In this document: one piece after another, positions 1 through 10,400 of the stretch
Layout of the letters: each line of letters begins with the position of its first letter
Position numbering within the stretch: position 1 is the stretch's first letter
DNA from: Sphingomonas morindae
GTDB lineage: Bacteria; Pseudomonadota; Alphaproteobacteria; Sphingomonadales; Sphingomonadaceae
DNA: 64,000 nucleotides
Direction of reading: 5' to 3'
Assembly (NCBI RefSeq): GCF_023822065.1
Contig: NZ_CP084930.1
Span: forward strand, 1,876,001 to 1,940,000
Notes under the pieces: generated by a model
Told to the model about the DNA's origin: nothing
The model's database searches: none
Seen by the model: the letters and a program-made list of their open reading frames with translations, nothing else
Made by a program: the position numbers and the translations under genes

Positions 1-2
1 AC

Positions 3-3000
3 GGCAAGGCGCTTTTCCGAAAAGCCGCCTCTCCGGCTGCACGTCTGTCCGTGCTGGCGAAGATCACAGCGCTGCTGCCCACGCACACCCGCCGGTCCGA
101 AGAGAGCCGGGCGCTGCAACAGTTCAGCACGCCGCTGCCGCTCGGGCTGGCCGCGCTGACCGCCGCCGCGATCGCGCCGTCTGACCGCGTGCTGGAGCCG
201 TCCGCCGGCACGGGCCTCCTCGCCATCCTCGCCGAGACCGCAGGTGGCGCGCTGATTCTCAACGAGCTGGCCGATACCCGCGCCGACCTGCTGGGCTCGC
301 TGTTCCCAGCGCTCGCCGTCACGCGCTTCGACGCGGCGCAGATCGACGATCATCTCGACGCCGCGGCGGTGCCGTCCGTCGTGCTGATGAACCCGCCCTT
401 CTCGGCGATGGCGAACGTCTCGGGCCGTGTTGCCGACGCCGGCTTCCGCCACATCGCCTCCGCGCTGGCGCGTCTCGCCGACGGCGGCCGGCTGGTCGCG
501 ATCACCGGTGCCAACGTCGGTTCGGACATGCCCGACTGGCGCGATGCGTTCGTCGGCCTTCAGGCGCGTGGTCGCGTCGTGTTCACCGCGACGGTCGCCG
601 GCGCGGTCTATACCAAGCACGGCACGACCTTCCCGACGCGGCTCACCGTCATCGACAAGCAGCCGGCCGACAATCCGGCCGTGTTCCCGGCTTCGCCGGG
701 CACGGCATCCGACGCCGCGACGCTGCTCGGCTGGATCGAGGCGAACGTGCCGCCCCGGTTGCCGGTCACGCTGCCGGCCGCTTCTACGCCGGTGACACCG
801 ACGCCGCGCGGTGTCACCGCGTACCTGCGCGCGCGATCAGCCGCCCCGGCATCCGTCCGCTCCCGGCCATCGACGCTGGAGATCGAGGGCGTCGAGCTCG
901 CATACGACACGGTAGACTGGACGCCGCCCGAGGAGGCGCACCTCACCGATGCGATCTACGAAGAGTACGGATTGCAGTCGATCCGCATTCCCGGCGCGCA
1001 GCCGCATCCGACCAAGCTCGTCCAGTCGGCGGCGATGGCCAGCGTCGCGCCGCCGAAGCCGTCCTACCGGCCGATGCTGCCGGCGGCCGTCGTGACGGGC
1101 GGCCTCCTGTCCGATGCGCAGCTCGAGACCGTCATCCAGGCTGGCGAGGCCCACGGCGACCATCTCGCCGGTTCCTGGACGGTGGACGACACCTTCGACC
1201 TCGTGAAGGCGGCGCCCGCCGATGCTACGGCCACTGTGCGCTTCCGGCGCGGCTACATGCTCGGCGACGGCACGGGGTGCGGCAAGGGCCGGCAGGTCGC
1301 CGGTATCCTCCTCGACAACTGGCTGCGCGGTCGCTGCAGGGCGGTGTGGATCTCCAAATCCGACAAGCTGCTGGAGGACGCCCAGCGCGACGTCGCCGCA
1401 CTCGGGCTGGAGCGGCTGCTGGTCACGCCGCTGTCGCGCTTCCCGCAAGGCAAGCCGATCGCGCTCGGCGAAGCCATCCTGTTCACCACCTATGTCACGC
1501 TGCGCTCCGACAACCGCGGGGAGAAGCTTTCCCGCGTCAAACAGATCGTGGAATGGCTTGGGTCCGACTTCGACGGAGTGATCGTCTTCGACGAGAGCCA
1601 TGCCATGCAGAACGCCGCCGGCGGAACGAGTGAGCGCGGCGACACTGCCCCCTCGCAGCAGGGGCGTGCCGGGTTGCGGCTCCAGCATGCGCTGCCGGAC
1701 GCTCGTGTCGTGTACGTCTCGGCGACCGGCGCCACCACGGTCCACAATCTCGCCTACGCGCAGCGGCTCGGCCTCTGGGGCGGCGAGGATTTTCCCTTTG
1801 CGACGCGCGCGGAGTTCGTCGAGGCGATCGAGGCCGGCGGCGTCGCGGCGATGGAGGTGTTGGCGCGCGACCTGAAGGCGCTCGGCCTCTACACCGCCCG
1901 CTCGCTGTCCTATGACGGCGTCGAGTACGAGTTGGTCGAGCACCAACTCACGGATGAGCAGCGCCGCATCTACGACAGCTATGCCGGCGCCTTCGCGGTC
2001 ATCCACAACAACCTCGACGCCGCGATGCAGGCGGCGAACATCACCGGCTCGGACGGCACGCTGAACCGGCAGGCGAAGTCGGCCGCGCGCTCGGCGTTCG
2101 AGTCGACCAAGCAGCGCTTCTTCGGCCATCTCCTCACCTCGATGAAGACGCCGACGCTGATCCGCGCGATCGACGCGGACCTCGCCGCCGGTCATGCCGC
2201 CGTCGTCCAGATCGTCTCGACCGGCGAGGCGCTGATGGAGCGCCGGCTCGCTGAGATTTCTTCCGAGGAATGGAACGACGTCCGCGTGGACATCACGCCG
2301 CGTGAGTACGTGCTGGATTATCTCGCGCACTCCTTTCCGGTGCAGCTCTACGAGCCGTTCACAGATGGCGAGGGCAACCTGTCTTCGCGGCCGGTCTTCC
2401 GCGATGGCCAGCCGGTGGAGAGTCGCGAGGCCGTGCGACGCCGCGACGACCTGATCGAGCGTCTCGCGATGCTGCCGCCGGTGCCGGGCGCCCTCGACCA
2501 GATCGTCCAGCGCTTCGGCACCGACATGGTGGCGGAGGTGACGGGCCGCTCGCGCCGCATCGTCAGGAAGTGTGGGGGCGACGGCATCGATCGCCACGCC
2601 GTCGAGCGCCGCGCCCCCTCCGCCAACCTTGCCGAAACCGCTGCGTTCATGGACGACGTGAAGCGTGTGCTGGTGTTCTCCGACGCCGGCGGCACAGGTC
2701 GTTCCTACCATGCCGAGCTGTCGGCCAAGAACCGTCGGCTACGCGTCCATTACCTGCTCGAGCCCGGCTGGAAGGCCGACGCCGCGATCCAGGGGCTCGG
2801 TCGCACCAACCGCACCAACCAGGCGCAGCCGCCGCTCTTCCGCCCGATCGCGACCGACGTGAAGGCCGAGAAGCGCTTCCTCTCGACCATCGCCCGCCGC
2901 CTCGACACGCTCGGCGCCATCACGCGCGGGCAGCGCCAGACCGGCGGCGCCGGCCTGTTCCGGCCCGAGGACAACCTCGAAAGCGCCTATGCGCGCGACG

Positions 3001-4103
3001 CGCTGCGCCAGTTCTACCTGCTGATCGTGCGCGGCCGGATCGAGGGCTGCTCGTTGGAGCGTTTCGAGACGGCGACCGGCCTGAAGCTTCTCGATGGAAC
3101 CGGCGGCATCAAGGACGAGCTGCCGCCGATCACCACCTTCCTCAACCGGCTGCTGGCGCTCACCATCGACCTCCAGAACGTCCTGTTCACCGCCTTCGAG
3201 CGGTTGCTGGCGGCCAAGGTCGAAGGCGCCATCGCCTCCGGCCATTACGACCAGGGGCTGGAGACGCTGACGGCGGAGAGCTTCACCGTCACCGATCGCG
3301 CCACGATCTACACTCATCCCGGCACCGGCGCCGAGACGCGGCTGCTCACCATCGCCGAACGGCGGCGCAACCGGCCGATGCTGCTGGACGATGCGCTGGC
3401 GCTGGGTGATGACGGACGCACCCGGCTGCTGGTCAACGAGCGCTCCGGCCGTGCTGCCGTGCAGGTCGCCGCACCCTCGCTGATGCTCGACGACGGCGAG
3501 ATCGAGCGGCGCGTTCGGCTGATGCGGCCGATGGAGACCTACGCGCTGCCGATCACGGCGCTGGCGGAAAGCCACTGGCGGGAGGTCGATCGCGCGGCCT
3601 TCGCAGCCGCGTGGAAGGCCGAACTCGCCGAGGTGCCGGCCTTCGCTGAATACACGCTGCACATCGTCGCCGGCCTGCTCCTTCCGGTGTGGAAGCGACT
3701 GCCGAACGAGTCGACGCGGGTCTACCGGCTCCAGACCGACGATGGCGAGCGCATCATCGGCCGCCGCGTCTCGCCCGCCTGGGCGGCCACCGCCGCCGCG
3801 ACCGGCGCGCCGACTCTGACGCCGGACCAGGCCTTCGCGGCGCTGATCGACGGGCGGACGATCCTCGACCTGACAGAGGAACTGCAACTCCGCCGCGTCC
3901 GCGTCATGAGCACCAACCGCATCGAGCTGACCGGCTTCACCGAGGCGATGCGCGACCGCCTTCGCGCCTACGGCCTCTTCACCGAGATCATCTCGTGGAA
4001 GCTGCGCTTCTTCGTGCCGGTGGACGCATCGGGGCCGACCGTCCTGGCACGGCTGCTCGACACCTACGCGATCGCGCGCGTCGCCGAGCGGGAGGCAGCG
4101 TGA
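3..4103 (+). CDS. Strawberry-notch type methylase/helicase fusion, 5' end outside window
   Basis: A very large protein of the ICE leading region that joins an N-terminal adenine-methyltransferase-like domain to a superfamily 2 helicase core. The reading frame is open to the left edge; the first in-window start is GTG at 51, but family members continue further N-terminal, so the true start is probably off the window. Counting from 51, the methylase motif NPPF is at residues 114-117 and a P-loop (GDGTGCGK) at about 405-412. A DESH box lies near 514, and the strawberry-notch C-terminal helicase segment (GGTGRSYHAELSAKNRRLR, then GLGRTNRTNQAQ) near 880-930. Its stop overlaps the ATG of the next gene by one base. 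It probably remodels or modifies transferred DNA; that role is inferred. A complete catalytic set of methylase motifs was not verified. Confidence 0.88.
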   Translation, partial: GKALFRKAASPAARLSVLAKITALLPTHTRRSEESRALQQFSTPLPLGLAALTAAAIAPSDRVLEPSAGTGLLAILAETAGGALILNELADTRADLLGSLFPALAVTRFDAAQIDDHLDAAAVPSVVLMNPPFSAMANVSGRVADAGFRHIASALARLADGGRLVAITGANVGSDMPDWRDAFVGLQARGRVVFTATVAGAVYTKHGTTFPTRLTVIDKQPADNPAVFPASPGTASDAATLLGWIEANVPPRLPVTLPAASTPVTPTPRGVTAYLRARSAAPASVRSRPSTLEIEGVELAYDTVDWTPPEEAHLTDAIYEEYGLQSIRIPGAQPHPTKLVQSAAMASVAPPKPSYRPMLPAAVVTGGLLSDAQLETVIQAGEAHGDHLAGSWTVDDTFDLVKAAPADATATVRFRRGYMLGDGTGCGKGRQVAGILLDNWLRGRCRAVWISKSDKLLEDAQRDVAALGLERLLVTPLSRFPQGKPIALGEAILFTTYVTLRSDNRGEKLSRVKQIVEWLGSDFDGVIVFDESHAMQNAAGGTSERGDTAPSQQGRAGLRLQHALPDARVVYVSATGATTVHNLAYAQRLGLWGGEDFPFATRAEFVEAIEAGGVAAMEVLARDLKALGLYTARSLSYDGVEYELVEHQLTDEQRRIYDSYAGAFAVIHNNLDAAMQAANITGSDGTLNRQAKSAARSAFESTKQRFFGHLLTSMKTPTLIRAIDADLAAGHAAVVQIVSTGEALMERRLAEISSEEWNDVRVDITPREYVLDYLAHSFPVQLYEPFTDGEGNLSSRPVFRDGQPVESREAVRRRDDLIERLAMLPPVPGALDQIVQRFGTDMVAEVTGRSRRIVRKCGGDGIDRHAVERRAPSANLAETAAFMDDVKRVLVFSDAGGTGRSYHAELSAKNRRLRVHYLLEPGWKADAAIQGLGRTNRTNQAQPPLFRPIATDVKAEKRFLSTIARRLDTLGAITRGQRQTGGAGLFRPEDNLESAYARDALRQFYLLIVRGRIEGCSLERFETATGLKLLDGTGGIKDELPPITTFLNRLLALTIDLQNVLFTAFERLLAAKVEGAIASGHYDQGLETLTAESFTVTDRATIYTHPGTGAETRLLTIAERRRNRPMLLDDALALGDDGRTRLLVNERSGRAAVQVAAPSLMLDDGEIERRVRLMRPMETYALPITALAESHWREVDRAAFAAAWKAELAEVPAFAEYTLHIVAGLLLPVWKRLPNESTRVYRLQTDDGERIIGRRVSPAWAATAAATGAPTLTPDQAFAALIDGRTILDLTEELQLRRVRVMSTNRIELTGFTEAMRDRLRAYGLFTEIISWKLRFFVPVDASGPTVLARLLDTYAIARVAEREAA

Positions 4104-5140
4104 TGCCTCGTCTCGACGCTTTCGACCTGGCGCAACGTCTCGGCCGGCAGGCTGAGGCGGTGTGCCGCCATTATCTCAGCAACGGTCGCCGTCAGGGCAG
4201 TTACTGGCTGGTCGGCAATGTCCGCAACACGCCCGGGCGATCCATGTTCGTGCGGCTGAAGGACAGCACTAAGGGCCGCGCCGGCAAATGGATGGACGCG
4301 CAGAGTAATGAACACGGCGATCTTCTCGACGTGATCCGGGAATCGCTCGGCCTGATCGACTTCGCCGACGTCGCCGAGGAAGCACGCTCTTTCCTCAGCC
4401 TGCCACATCCTGAACCCGAACCGCCGCCACGACGATCACGGGCCGGACCGGCACCGTCTGGCTCGGTCGAGGCGGCACGGCGGCTCTTCGTGATGGGCTT
4501 GCCGATCACCGGCACGACCGCGGAAGCGTATCTCCGTACTCGCGGCATTACGGCTTTGCACGGAACCGACGCGCTTCGTTTCCACCCGCGCTGCTACTAC
4601 CAGCCTGAGCATGGCCCGACCGAGACGTGGCCGGCGCTGCTTGCCCGCGTCACCGATCTCGACGGACACCAGACCGGCACGCACCGGACCTGGCTTGCCC
4701 CCGATGGCTCCGGAAAGGCGCCGGTCGACACACAGCGGAAAGCCATGGGCGACATCAACGGCCACGGCGTCCGGTTCGGGATCGGCTCCGAGGTTCAGAC
4801 GGCCAGCGAAGGCATCGAGACCATGCTGTCCGTTCGATCCGCGCTGCCTGACCTGCCGGCGGTGGCGGCGCTCTCTGCTGCCCATCTCGGCGCCCTCCTG
4901 CTGCCGGACACCCTGCGCCGACTCTACGTCGCCCGAGACAATGGCGAGGCCGGTGAGGCGATGGCGGCGATGCTGGCGGCCCGGGCGGAGGCGGCCGGGA
5001 TCGAGGCGGTGGTGCTCGTGCCCACGCTCGGCGACTTCAATGATGATCTGCGGGCGTTCGGTGTCGAGGGGCTGCGGGCGGCGCTCCGGGCACAACTCCT
5101 GCCGCAGGACGTCGCGCGCTTCATGAGGCTGGCGGCCTGA
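4103..5140 (+). CDS. Toprim domain protein (DUF7146-like)
   Basis: A 345-residue protein of the primase/topoisomerase (Toprim) fold found next to strawberry-notch genes in alphaproteobacterial ICEs. The N-terminal 100 residues resemble the DUF7146 region. The Toprim part is C-terminal, with the conserved glutamate in ASEGIET near residue 236 and the acidic segment VARDNGEAG near 277-285. There is no obvious zinc-binding cysteine cluster as in DnaG, so primase activity should not be assumed. The start ATG at 4103 shares its A with the upstream TGA (TGATG), which implies translational coupling. It likely acts on DNA during or after transfer together with the upstream helicase; that is inference. 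Confidence 0.85.
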   Translation: MPRLDAFDLAQRLGRQAEAVCRHYLSNGRRQGSYWLVGNVRNTPGRSMFVRLKDSTKGRAGKWMDAQSNEHGDLLDVIRESLGLIDFADVAEEARSFLSLPHPEPEPPPRRSRAGPAPSGSVEAARRLFVMGLPITGTTAEAYLRTRGITALHGTDALRFHPRCYYQPEHGPTETWPALLARVTDLDGHQTGTHRTWLAPDGSGKAPVDTQRKAMGDINGHGVRFGIGSEVQTASEGIETMLSVRSALPDLPAVAALSAAHLGALLLPDTLRRLYVARDNGEAGEAMAAMLAARAEAAGIEAVVLVPTLGDFNDDLRAFGVEGLRAALRAQLLPQDVARFMRLAA

Positions 5141-5463
5141 ACGACCGGGTGGAGGGTGGCGGATCGGGCACGCGCCCATCGCGGTGGCGGTGGAGCTGTT
5201 CTCGTGAGCGCCGGGAGGAGCCGCGACCCCGGCCTTCGAGAGGGCGAACGGCCGTCAAACGGCCCGGCCCGGCAATGGCTTCGGCCGACGATTTTCCGCC
5301 GCCTTCGGCTTTGCATCGCGAAGCAAAATCGCCGGCCTTCTCCATCCTCCGCTGCGCTTCGGCCCGGTCGCTGTGCGCCCGGGTGCAGGGCCGGACCGCC
5401 CGACGGCTGTCGTCGCCATGAAGGCCGCGAGGGTCGCGGTCGCACCGGCGAAGGAACAGCCCC
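5141..5463 (+). promoter_or_regulatory. Structured leader before the DUF2493 gene
   Basis: This 323-base gap holds no convincing gene. It carries a long imperfect dyad: left arm GGCCGACGATTTT at 5283-5295 and right arm AAAATCGCCGGCC at 5325-5337 (12 of 13 pairs), with a smaller CTTCG/CGAAG stem inside the loop. Downstream come shared phrases (TCCATCCTCCGCTG, GCCAT then AGGCCGC, GGAACAG) that also occur, in the same order, before the DUF736 gene at 11933. The two leaders are therefore related. Function unknown; an mRNA leader, a protein-binding site or a single-strand structure used in transfer are all possible. Confidence 0.5.
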
Positions 5464-6396
5464 ATGGGCCGCCACCACGACGACCACGAGCCCGAGCATC
5501 AGGCGTCCCCCACCGATCACGTTCTCCAGGAGCTTCAGCTCTACGGCTACCGCTCCTTCCAGGACGAACCGGATCCCCGCCCGCTGCCCGAGGGCACCCA
5601 CGTTGCCGGCATGATCGCCGAGATCTTTGACGCCATCGCGGGCACGCTTCAGGACACCCGCCTCGAACCCGACCTCGACGACCTCCTCTGGTCCACCGTC
5701 AACCTCTTCCATCGCGCGACCGACCGCATCGAGCGCGAGCTGGACGACAACGAGCAGGCGCAGAAGCGTGGGCAGCGCGAGCAGGATGGCTCCGAGGTCA
5801 AGTCGGTCGAGCTTGAACGCCATATCGCCGAAGGGCAGACGCTTCTCGAACGCCGCGACGCCTTCGAGCTGATGCGCGACCAGGCATCGGACGCCTTCGA
5901 GCACCTGACCCGCTCCCCCTGGCGCCCGCGCACCGGCTCGATGGTCAACCATCGCAACCTCACCGCCGCGATGATCGACAGTCGCGACTTCCTCGCCGCC
6001 AAGCGCCGCGCCGAGACCGAGGTCATGCTGCCGGCCGGACCGAAGATCGCCTTCACCGGCGGGCTCGACTGCACCGACCACCAGCGCATTTGGGCGAAGC
6101 TCGATCAGGTCCACGCCAAGCACCCCGACATGGTGCTGCTGCACGGCGGTTCGCCGAAGGGCGCCGAACTGATCGCCTCGCGCTGGGCCGATCACCGCAA
6201 GGTCGCGCAGGTGGCGTTCAAGCCCGACTGGACCAAGCACGCCAAGGCCGCGCCCTTCAAGCGCAACGACGCGATGCTGGCGGTCCTGCCGATCGGCGTC
6301 CTGGTCTGGCCCGGCACCGGCATCCAGGACAACCTCGCCGACAAGGCCAGGAAGCTCGGCATCCCGGTCTGGCGGTTCGATACCGGCGGCACGTGA
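5464..6396 (+). CDS. DUF2493 (YspA-like) protein
   Basis: A 310-residue protein typical of ICE and plasmid leading regions in Alphaproteobacteria. The N-terminal half is charged and helical, with a D/E-rich segment near residues 85-125. The DUF2493 domain is C-terminal from about 193: AFTGGLDCTDHQRIW, then DMVLLHGGSPKGAELIASRW near 220-239, and VLVWPGTGIQDNLADKA near the end. DUF2493 belongs to a Rossmann-like, SLOG-related group proposed to bind nucleotides, but no reaction is established. The start ATG is preceded by GAAGGAACAGCCCC. It follows the Toprim gene in the same direction after a structured leader and probably has its own expression signals. Confidence 0.88.
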   Translation: MGRHHDDHEPEHQASPTDHVLQELQLYGYRSFQDEPDPRPLPEGTHVAGMIAEIFDAIAGTLQDTRLEPDLDDLLWSTVNLFHRATDRIERELDDNEQAQKRGQREQDGSEVKSVELERHIAEGQTLLERRDAFELMRDQASDAFEHLTRSPWRPRTGSMVNHRNLTAAMIDSRDFLAAKRRAETEVMLPAGPKIAFTGGLDCTDHQRIWAKLDQVHAKHPDMVLLHGGSPKGAELIASRWADHRKVAQVAFKPDWTKHAKAAPFKRNDAMLAVLPIGVLVWPGTGIQDNLADKARKLGIPVWRFDTGGT

Positions 6397-6407
6397 GCGC
6401 CGCCCCC

Positions 6408-6842
6408 TCATTCAAGATCCGCGTCGCCGAACTTCGATCGATTGTCTCCGATCTCCGCGACTGACAGAAAGTCCCATTGCGCAAGCGGTGCCTTCAGCAA
6501 CTTGAGGACATCGCTGGCGGAAGGAACGTGAAGGCGAACAATCCATGTCGAGGTCGAGGTATGCTTTTCATGCGGCGACAGTGACTCCAGCATCGCCGTG
6601 AGCGCTTCACGCCGATGACCGGGATCGCCAGTCTTCTGGCCCATGACCTCCTTGATCCGGTAGTTCACTTGATAGAGATGTGGCCGACCATGCGGTTTGG
6701 CTTGAGCCGCCGCCTCGGCGGTCCGCAAGGCACCGATCCAAGTCTCGATCTGCTGCTTGCGCTTTTCAGCATCAATGTTTCGGGTCGATCCGCTCGCCCT
6801 CTCGATCAGGACCGCCGCTCGCGACTTACTCTTCTCGTTCAT
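6408..6842 (-). CDS. Hypothetical protein, 144 aa
   Basis: I do not recognise this protein. The start at 6842 is supported by a strong ribosome-binding sequence (GGAGGAG, about 6 bases upstream on the minus strand). The product is soluble and basic at its N-terminus (MNEKSKSRAAVLIERA), with a charged helical segment around residues 20-50, the segment HLYQVNYRIKEVMGQK near 55-70, and a C-terminal part containing STWIVRLHVPSASDVLKLLK. No signal peptide or membrane segment is visible. It begins the first cargo block and ends 11 bases from the convergent DUF2493 gene. Function cannot be inferred from context. Confidence 0.7.
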   Translation of the reverse strand: MNEKSKSRAAVLIERASGSTRNIDAEKRKQQIETWIGALRTAEAAAQAKPHGRPHLYQVNYRIKEVMGQKTGDPGHRREALTAMLESLSPHEKHTSTSTWIVRLHVPSASDVLKLLKAPLAQWDFLSVAEIGDNRSKFGDADLE

Positions 6843-6916
6843 TCGATCTCCTCCGGCTGATCGTAGGGATTGATGTGGGGATCTTCGGCGTTGTAAGCCA
6901 AGGATCGATCCGCATC

Positions 6917-7801
6917 TCACCCTTGGACGAAGTCGACGAACGCCCGCATGACTGGGCGCATCAGGCGGCGACTGGGATAATAAAGATAGAAGCCCGGAAA
7001 GCTCGGGCACCAACCTTCGAGCACGCGCACCAGACGGCCGCTGGCGACCTCTGTCGCCACCTGCGCCTCGAAGACATAGGCGAGGCCGGCGCCGCTCAGG
7101 GCCGCGTCCACGATCAGGCGATCGTCGTCGAGGATCAACCCGCCCGCAACCGCCACCTCGATCGCCTCGCCGTCCTTCTCCAGTTCCCATCGATAAAGGC
7201 CGCCACCTGCAAAACGACGTCGAATGCAGACATGGTCGTGCAGGTCCTGGGGTACGGCAGGCGGGCACCGTCCCTTGAGGCAGGACGGCGCGGCGACGAT
7301 CGCGGCGCGCTGAGCTGGGCCGAGCGCCACCGCGATCATGTCCTGTTCGAGGCTCTCGCCGAACCGTACGCCGGCGTCGAAGCCCTCCGCCACGATGTCG
7401 CGGAAATCGTCCTGCGCCCGGATCTCGATCTCGACGCCGGGATGCGTGCGTGTGAAGGCGCTCGCCAGCGGCACCAGCACCAACTCCGCGGCCGAGCGCG
7501 GCACCGAGAAGCGCAGCGTGCCCGACAGCCGGTCCTCCTCGGCGGTGGCGATTTCGACGGCTTCCGCGATCGAGGCGAGCGCCGGCTCCAGCCGGTCGAG
7601 CAGCCGCCGTCCTGCTTCGGTCGGTGCCACGCTGCGCGTGGTGCGGGCCAGCAGCCTTACACCGAGGCTCGCCTCCAGCCCGTTGATCGCGTGGCTGACC
7701 GCCGAAACCGAGATGCCGAGATCGCGGGCGGCGGCGCGAAAGCTCCGGCGGCTCGCGACCGCGGAGAAGATCGAAAGGGCGGGTAGGTCGGCGCGCTTCA
7801 T
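6917..7801 (-). CDS. LysR-family transcriptional regulator
   Basis: A 294-residue LysR-type regulator: an N-terminal winged helix-turn-helix (SFRAAARDLGISVSAVSHAI around residues 20-40) and a C-terminal substrate-binding fold. I chose the ATG at 7801 (MKRADLPAL) because family members begin there; an ATG 10 codons upstream (7831) is also open. It is divergent from the aldo/keto reductase at 7898, the classical arrangement for a LysR regulator and its target. It is visibly similar to the LysR protein at 20356-21270 (both carry D(F/V)TA or EGFDAGVR/IR type effector-domain motifs), so the two cargo blocks may share an origin. The effector is unknown. Confidence 0.9.
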   Translation of the reverse strand: MKRADLPALSIFSAVASRRSFRAAARDLGISVSAVSHAINGLEASLGVRLLARTTRSVAPTEAGRRLLDRLEPALASIAEAVEIATAEEDRLSGTLRFSVPRSAAELVLVPLASAFTRTHPGVEIEIRAQDDFRDIVAEGFDAGVRFGESLEQDMIAVALGPAQRAAIVAAPSCLKGRCPPAVPQDLHDHVCIRRRFAGGGLYRWELEKDGEAIEVAVAGGLILDDDRLIVDAALSGAGLAYVFEAQVATEVASGRLVRVLEGWCPSFPGFYLYYPSRRLMRPVMRAFVDFVQG

Positions 7802-7897
7802 TGTTGAGCAGAATAGAACAGGTCGCGCCAATATTCATGGATTATCGTGGCAGACGCGGGAGCGCATATCGGAGGCTCATCGTCAGGAGTATCCATC

Positions 7898-8893
<996 letters not shown>

Positions 8894-8910
8894 TCGAACG
8901 GGGCGGCCCG

Positions 8911-9651
8911 TCAGTACATGACGAGGCCGCCGTCGACGGCATACTGACTTCCTGTGACGTAGGAAGCATCCTCCGATAGGAGGAACAGTGCCACCGCCGC
9001 AGCTTCCTCCGGCGTACCCGCTCGTCCAAGCGGAACCTGATCGATCACGAACCGCTCGAAGCCTTCGCGGGCTTCGTCGGGCAGGAAATGGCGGAAGTTG
9101 GTGTCGATCGGTCCCGGCACTAACACGTTGACCCGGATGCCCCGTGGGGCGAGCGCCGACGCCCATGATCGCGCCATCGCGACAATCGCGCCTTTGGTCG
9201 CGGCGTAAAGACCGGTCGCTGCCGCGCCCTCGTAGGTCGAGCTGGATGAGGTGACGACGACGGAGGCGCCAGATTTCAGGTGCCGCGACAGCGCGGCGAG
9301 CTGAAGCATAGGGCCGCGCACGTTGGCGGCCATCATCCGATCGAAGGCGTCGGCATCCACCTCCTCGGGCGTGCCCAGCGCGGCATAGCCGGCGTTGAGC
9401 CAGAGTGCATCGATCCCGCCGCCCTCATCGGCTGCCTCTGCGAGAGGGCCAACGGCATTCGGATCAGCTGCATCGTTGCGAAGAACGACGGAGCCTTCCG
9501 GCAGTTCGCGTCGGGCAACTTCGATCCGTGCCTCGTTCAGACCGGTGACGATCACCTTGCCGCCTTCGGCCGTGACGCGTCGGGCACCTGCCAATCCCAT
9601 GCCGCTGGTGCCGCCGGTGATGAGGACGCGCTTACCTGTGAATCTGCTCAT
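8911..9651 (-). CDS. SDR-family oxidoreductase
   Basis: A 246-residue classical short-chain dehydrogenase/reductase. It has the nucleotide-binding motif TGGTSGMG near residue 11, the NAG motif (LNAGYA), a catalytic Ser in VTSSSSTYEG, and Tyr-x3-Lys in LYAATKGA. The C-terminal QYAVDGGLVMY is typical of the family. The start at 9651 (MSRFTGKRV) matches relatives. However, an in-frame ATG at 9738 has a much better Shine-Dalgarno sequence (GGAAGGAG), so a 29-residue N-terminal extension is possible. It converges on the aldo/keto reductase gene, with 17 bases between their ends. Confidence 0.9.
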   Translation of the reverse strand: MSRFTGKRVLITGGTSGMGLAGARRVTAEGGKVIVTGLNEARIEVARRELPEGSVVLRNDAADPNAVGPLAEAADEGGGIDALWLNAGYAALGTPEEVDADAFDRMMAANVRGPMLQLAALSRHLKSGASVVVTSSSSTYEGAAATGLYAATKGAIVAMARSWASALAPRGIRVNVLVPGPIDTNFRHFLPDEAREGFERFVIDQVPLGRAGTPEEAAAVALFLLSEDASYVTGSQYAVDGGLVMY

Positions 9652-9974
9652 CCGTGGATCGTAGCCGATCCCATCACGGCAGGAACGCTTGGCAAGGTCG
9701 TTTCGGCCTGGGGGAACCTGCCGAGGCGTGCAAATCATGCGGAGGTCTCCTTCCCTTCGCTTCGTCGCACTTCATGAATGACCGCCGGCAAATGCGCGTT
9801 TGGGTTTTCTTAGGTCGCTAAGGGAGTGGTCGTTGCCCTGCGGGCCGCGCTTTCGGCTTCGCCGGAGCCACGATCGTGTCTCCGCCATTCGGCTTCAATC
9901 GCTAACGCGGATAGCGGCAACATCGCCCCGGGAAACGAACGCGTCTCTGTGATGTTTGGAGATCGCGAGGTGAC
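9652..9974. other. Intergenic stretch, no gene seen
   Basis: This 323-base gap separates the minus-strand SDR gene from the plus-strand response-regulator pseudogene, so it should hold two divergent promoters. I see an 8-base palindrome TTCATGAA near 9771-9778 and the strong ribosome-binding sequence that could serve the extended SDR start at 9738. Nothing else is convincing. Confidence 0.3.
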
Positions 9975-10400
9975 ATGGTCAAGGAGACGCAGGTGCCGTT
10001 GTCGACTGTCCCATATGCGCTCGTCGTCGACGATGACCCGCTGATCCTCATGCACGCGTGCGACATCCTCGAAGACGCCGGCTTTCGCTTCTTCGAGGCC
10101 GGCGACGGCGACGCTGCCAGGACGCTTCTCGACATGCACGCCGAGAGCGTCACTCTGCTGTTCACCGATGTCGAGATGCCCGGTTCGATCGACGGCTACC
10201 AATTGTCCCATCTCGTCGCCAGACACTGACCCGAAATCGCGATCGTCGTCGCGAGCGGCCGGCTGACACCGGCACCCGGCGACATGCCGGAGAGCGCGAC
10301 GTTCATCTCCAAGCCGTTCAGCACCGAAGTCGTCCACAACCACCTGCGCGAGATATTGCCCGACGGCAAGAAACCCGAGCCCTTAAAACAGGCCGTCTGA
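9975..10400 (+). pseudogene. Response-regulator receiver protein, interrupted by in-frame TGA
   Basis: A single CheY-like receiver domain of about 141 codons. The N-terminal part has the acidic pocket DDD (ALVVDDDPLIL near residue 16), the phospho-acceptor aspartate in LLFTDVEMPG near residue 61, then QLSHLVARH followed by TGA at 10227-10229. The same frame continues immediately with PEIAIVVASGRLTP and the conserved Lys-Pro of FISKPFS, ending at TGA 10398-10400. Receivers usually have Trp at the broken position, so one TGG-to-TGA change explains it. No output domain and no partner histidine kinase are visible. The truncated product would lack the conserved Lys and the last strands, so it is probably inactive unless TGA is read through. 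Confidence 0.85.

Noticed and set aside
837-2711. Long open frame on the minus strand (624 codons) inside the methylase/helicase gene
   Set aside because: Arg/Ala/His-rich composition with no family resemblance, wholly inside a recognised gene; a GC-rich shadow frame.
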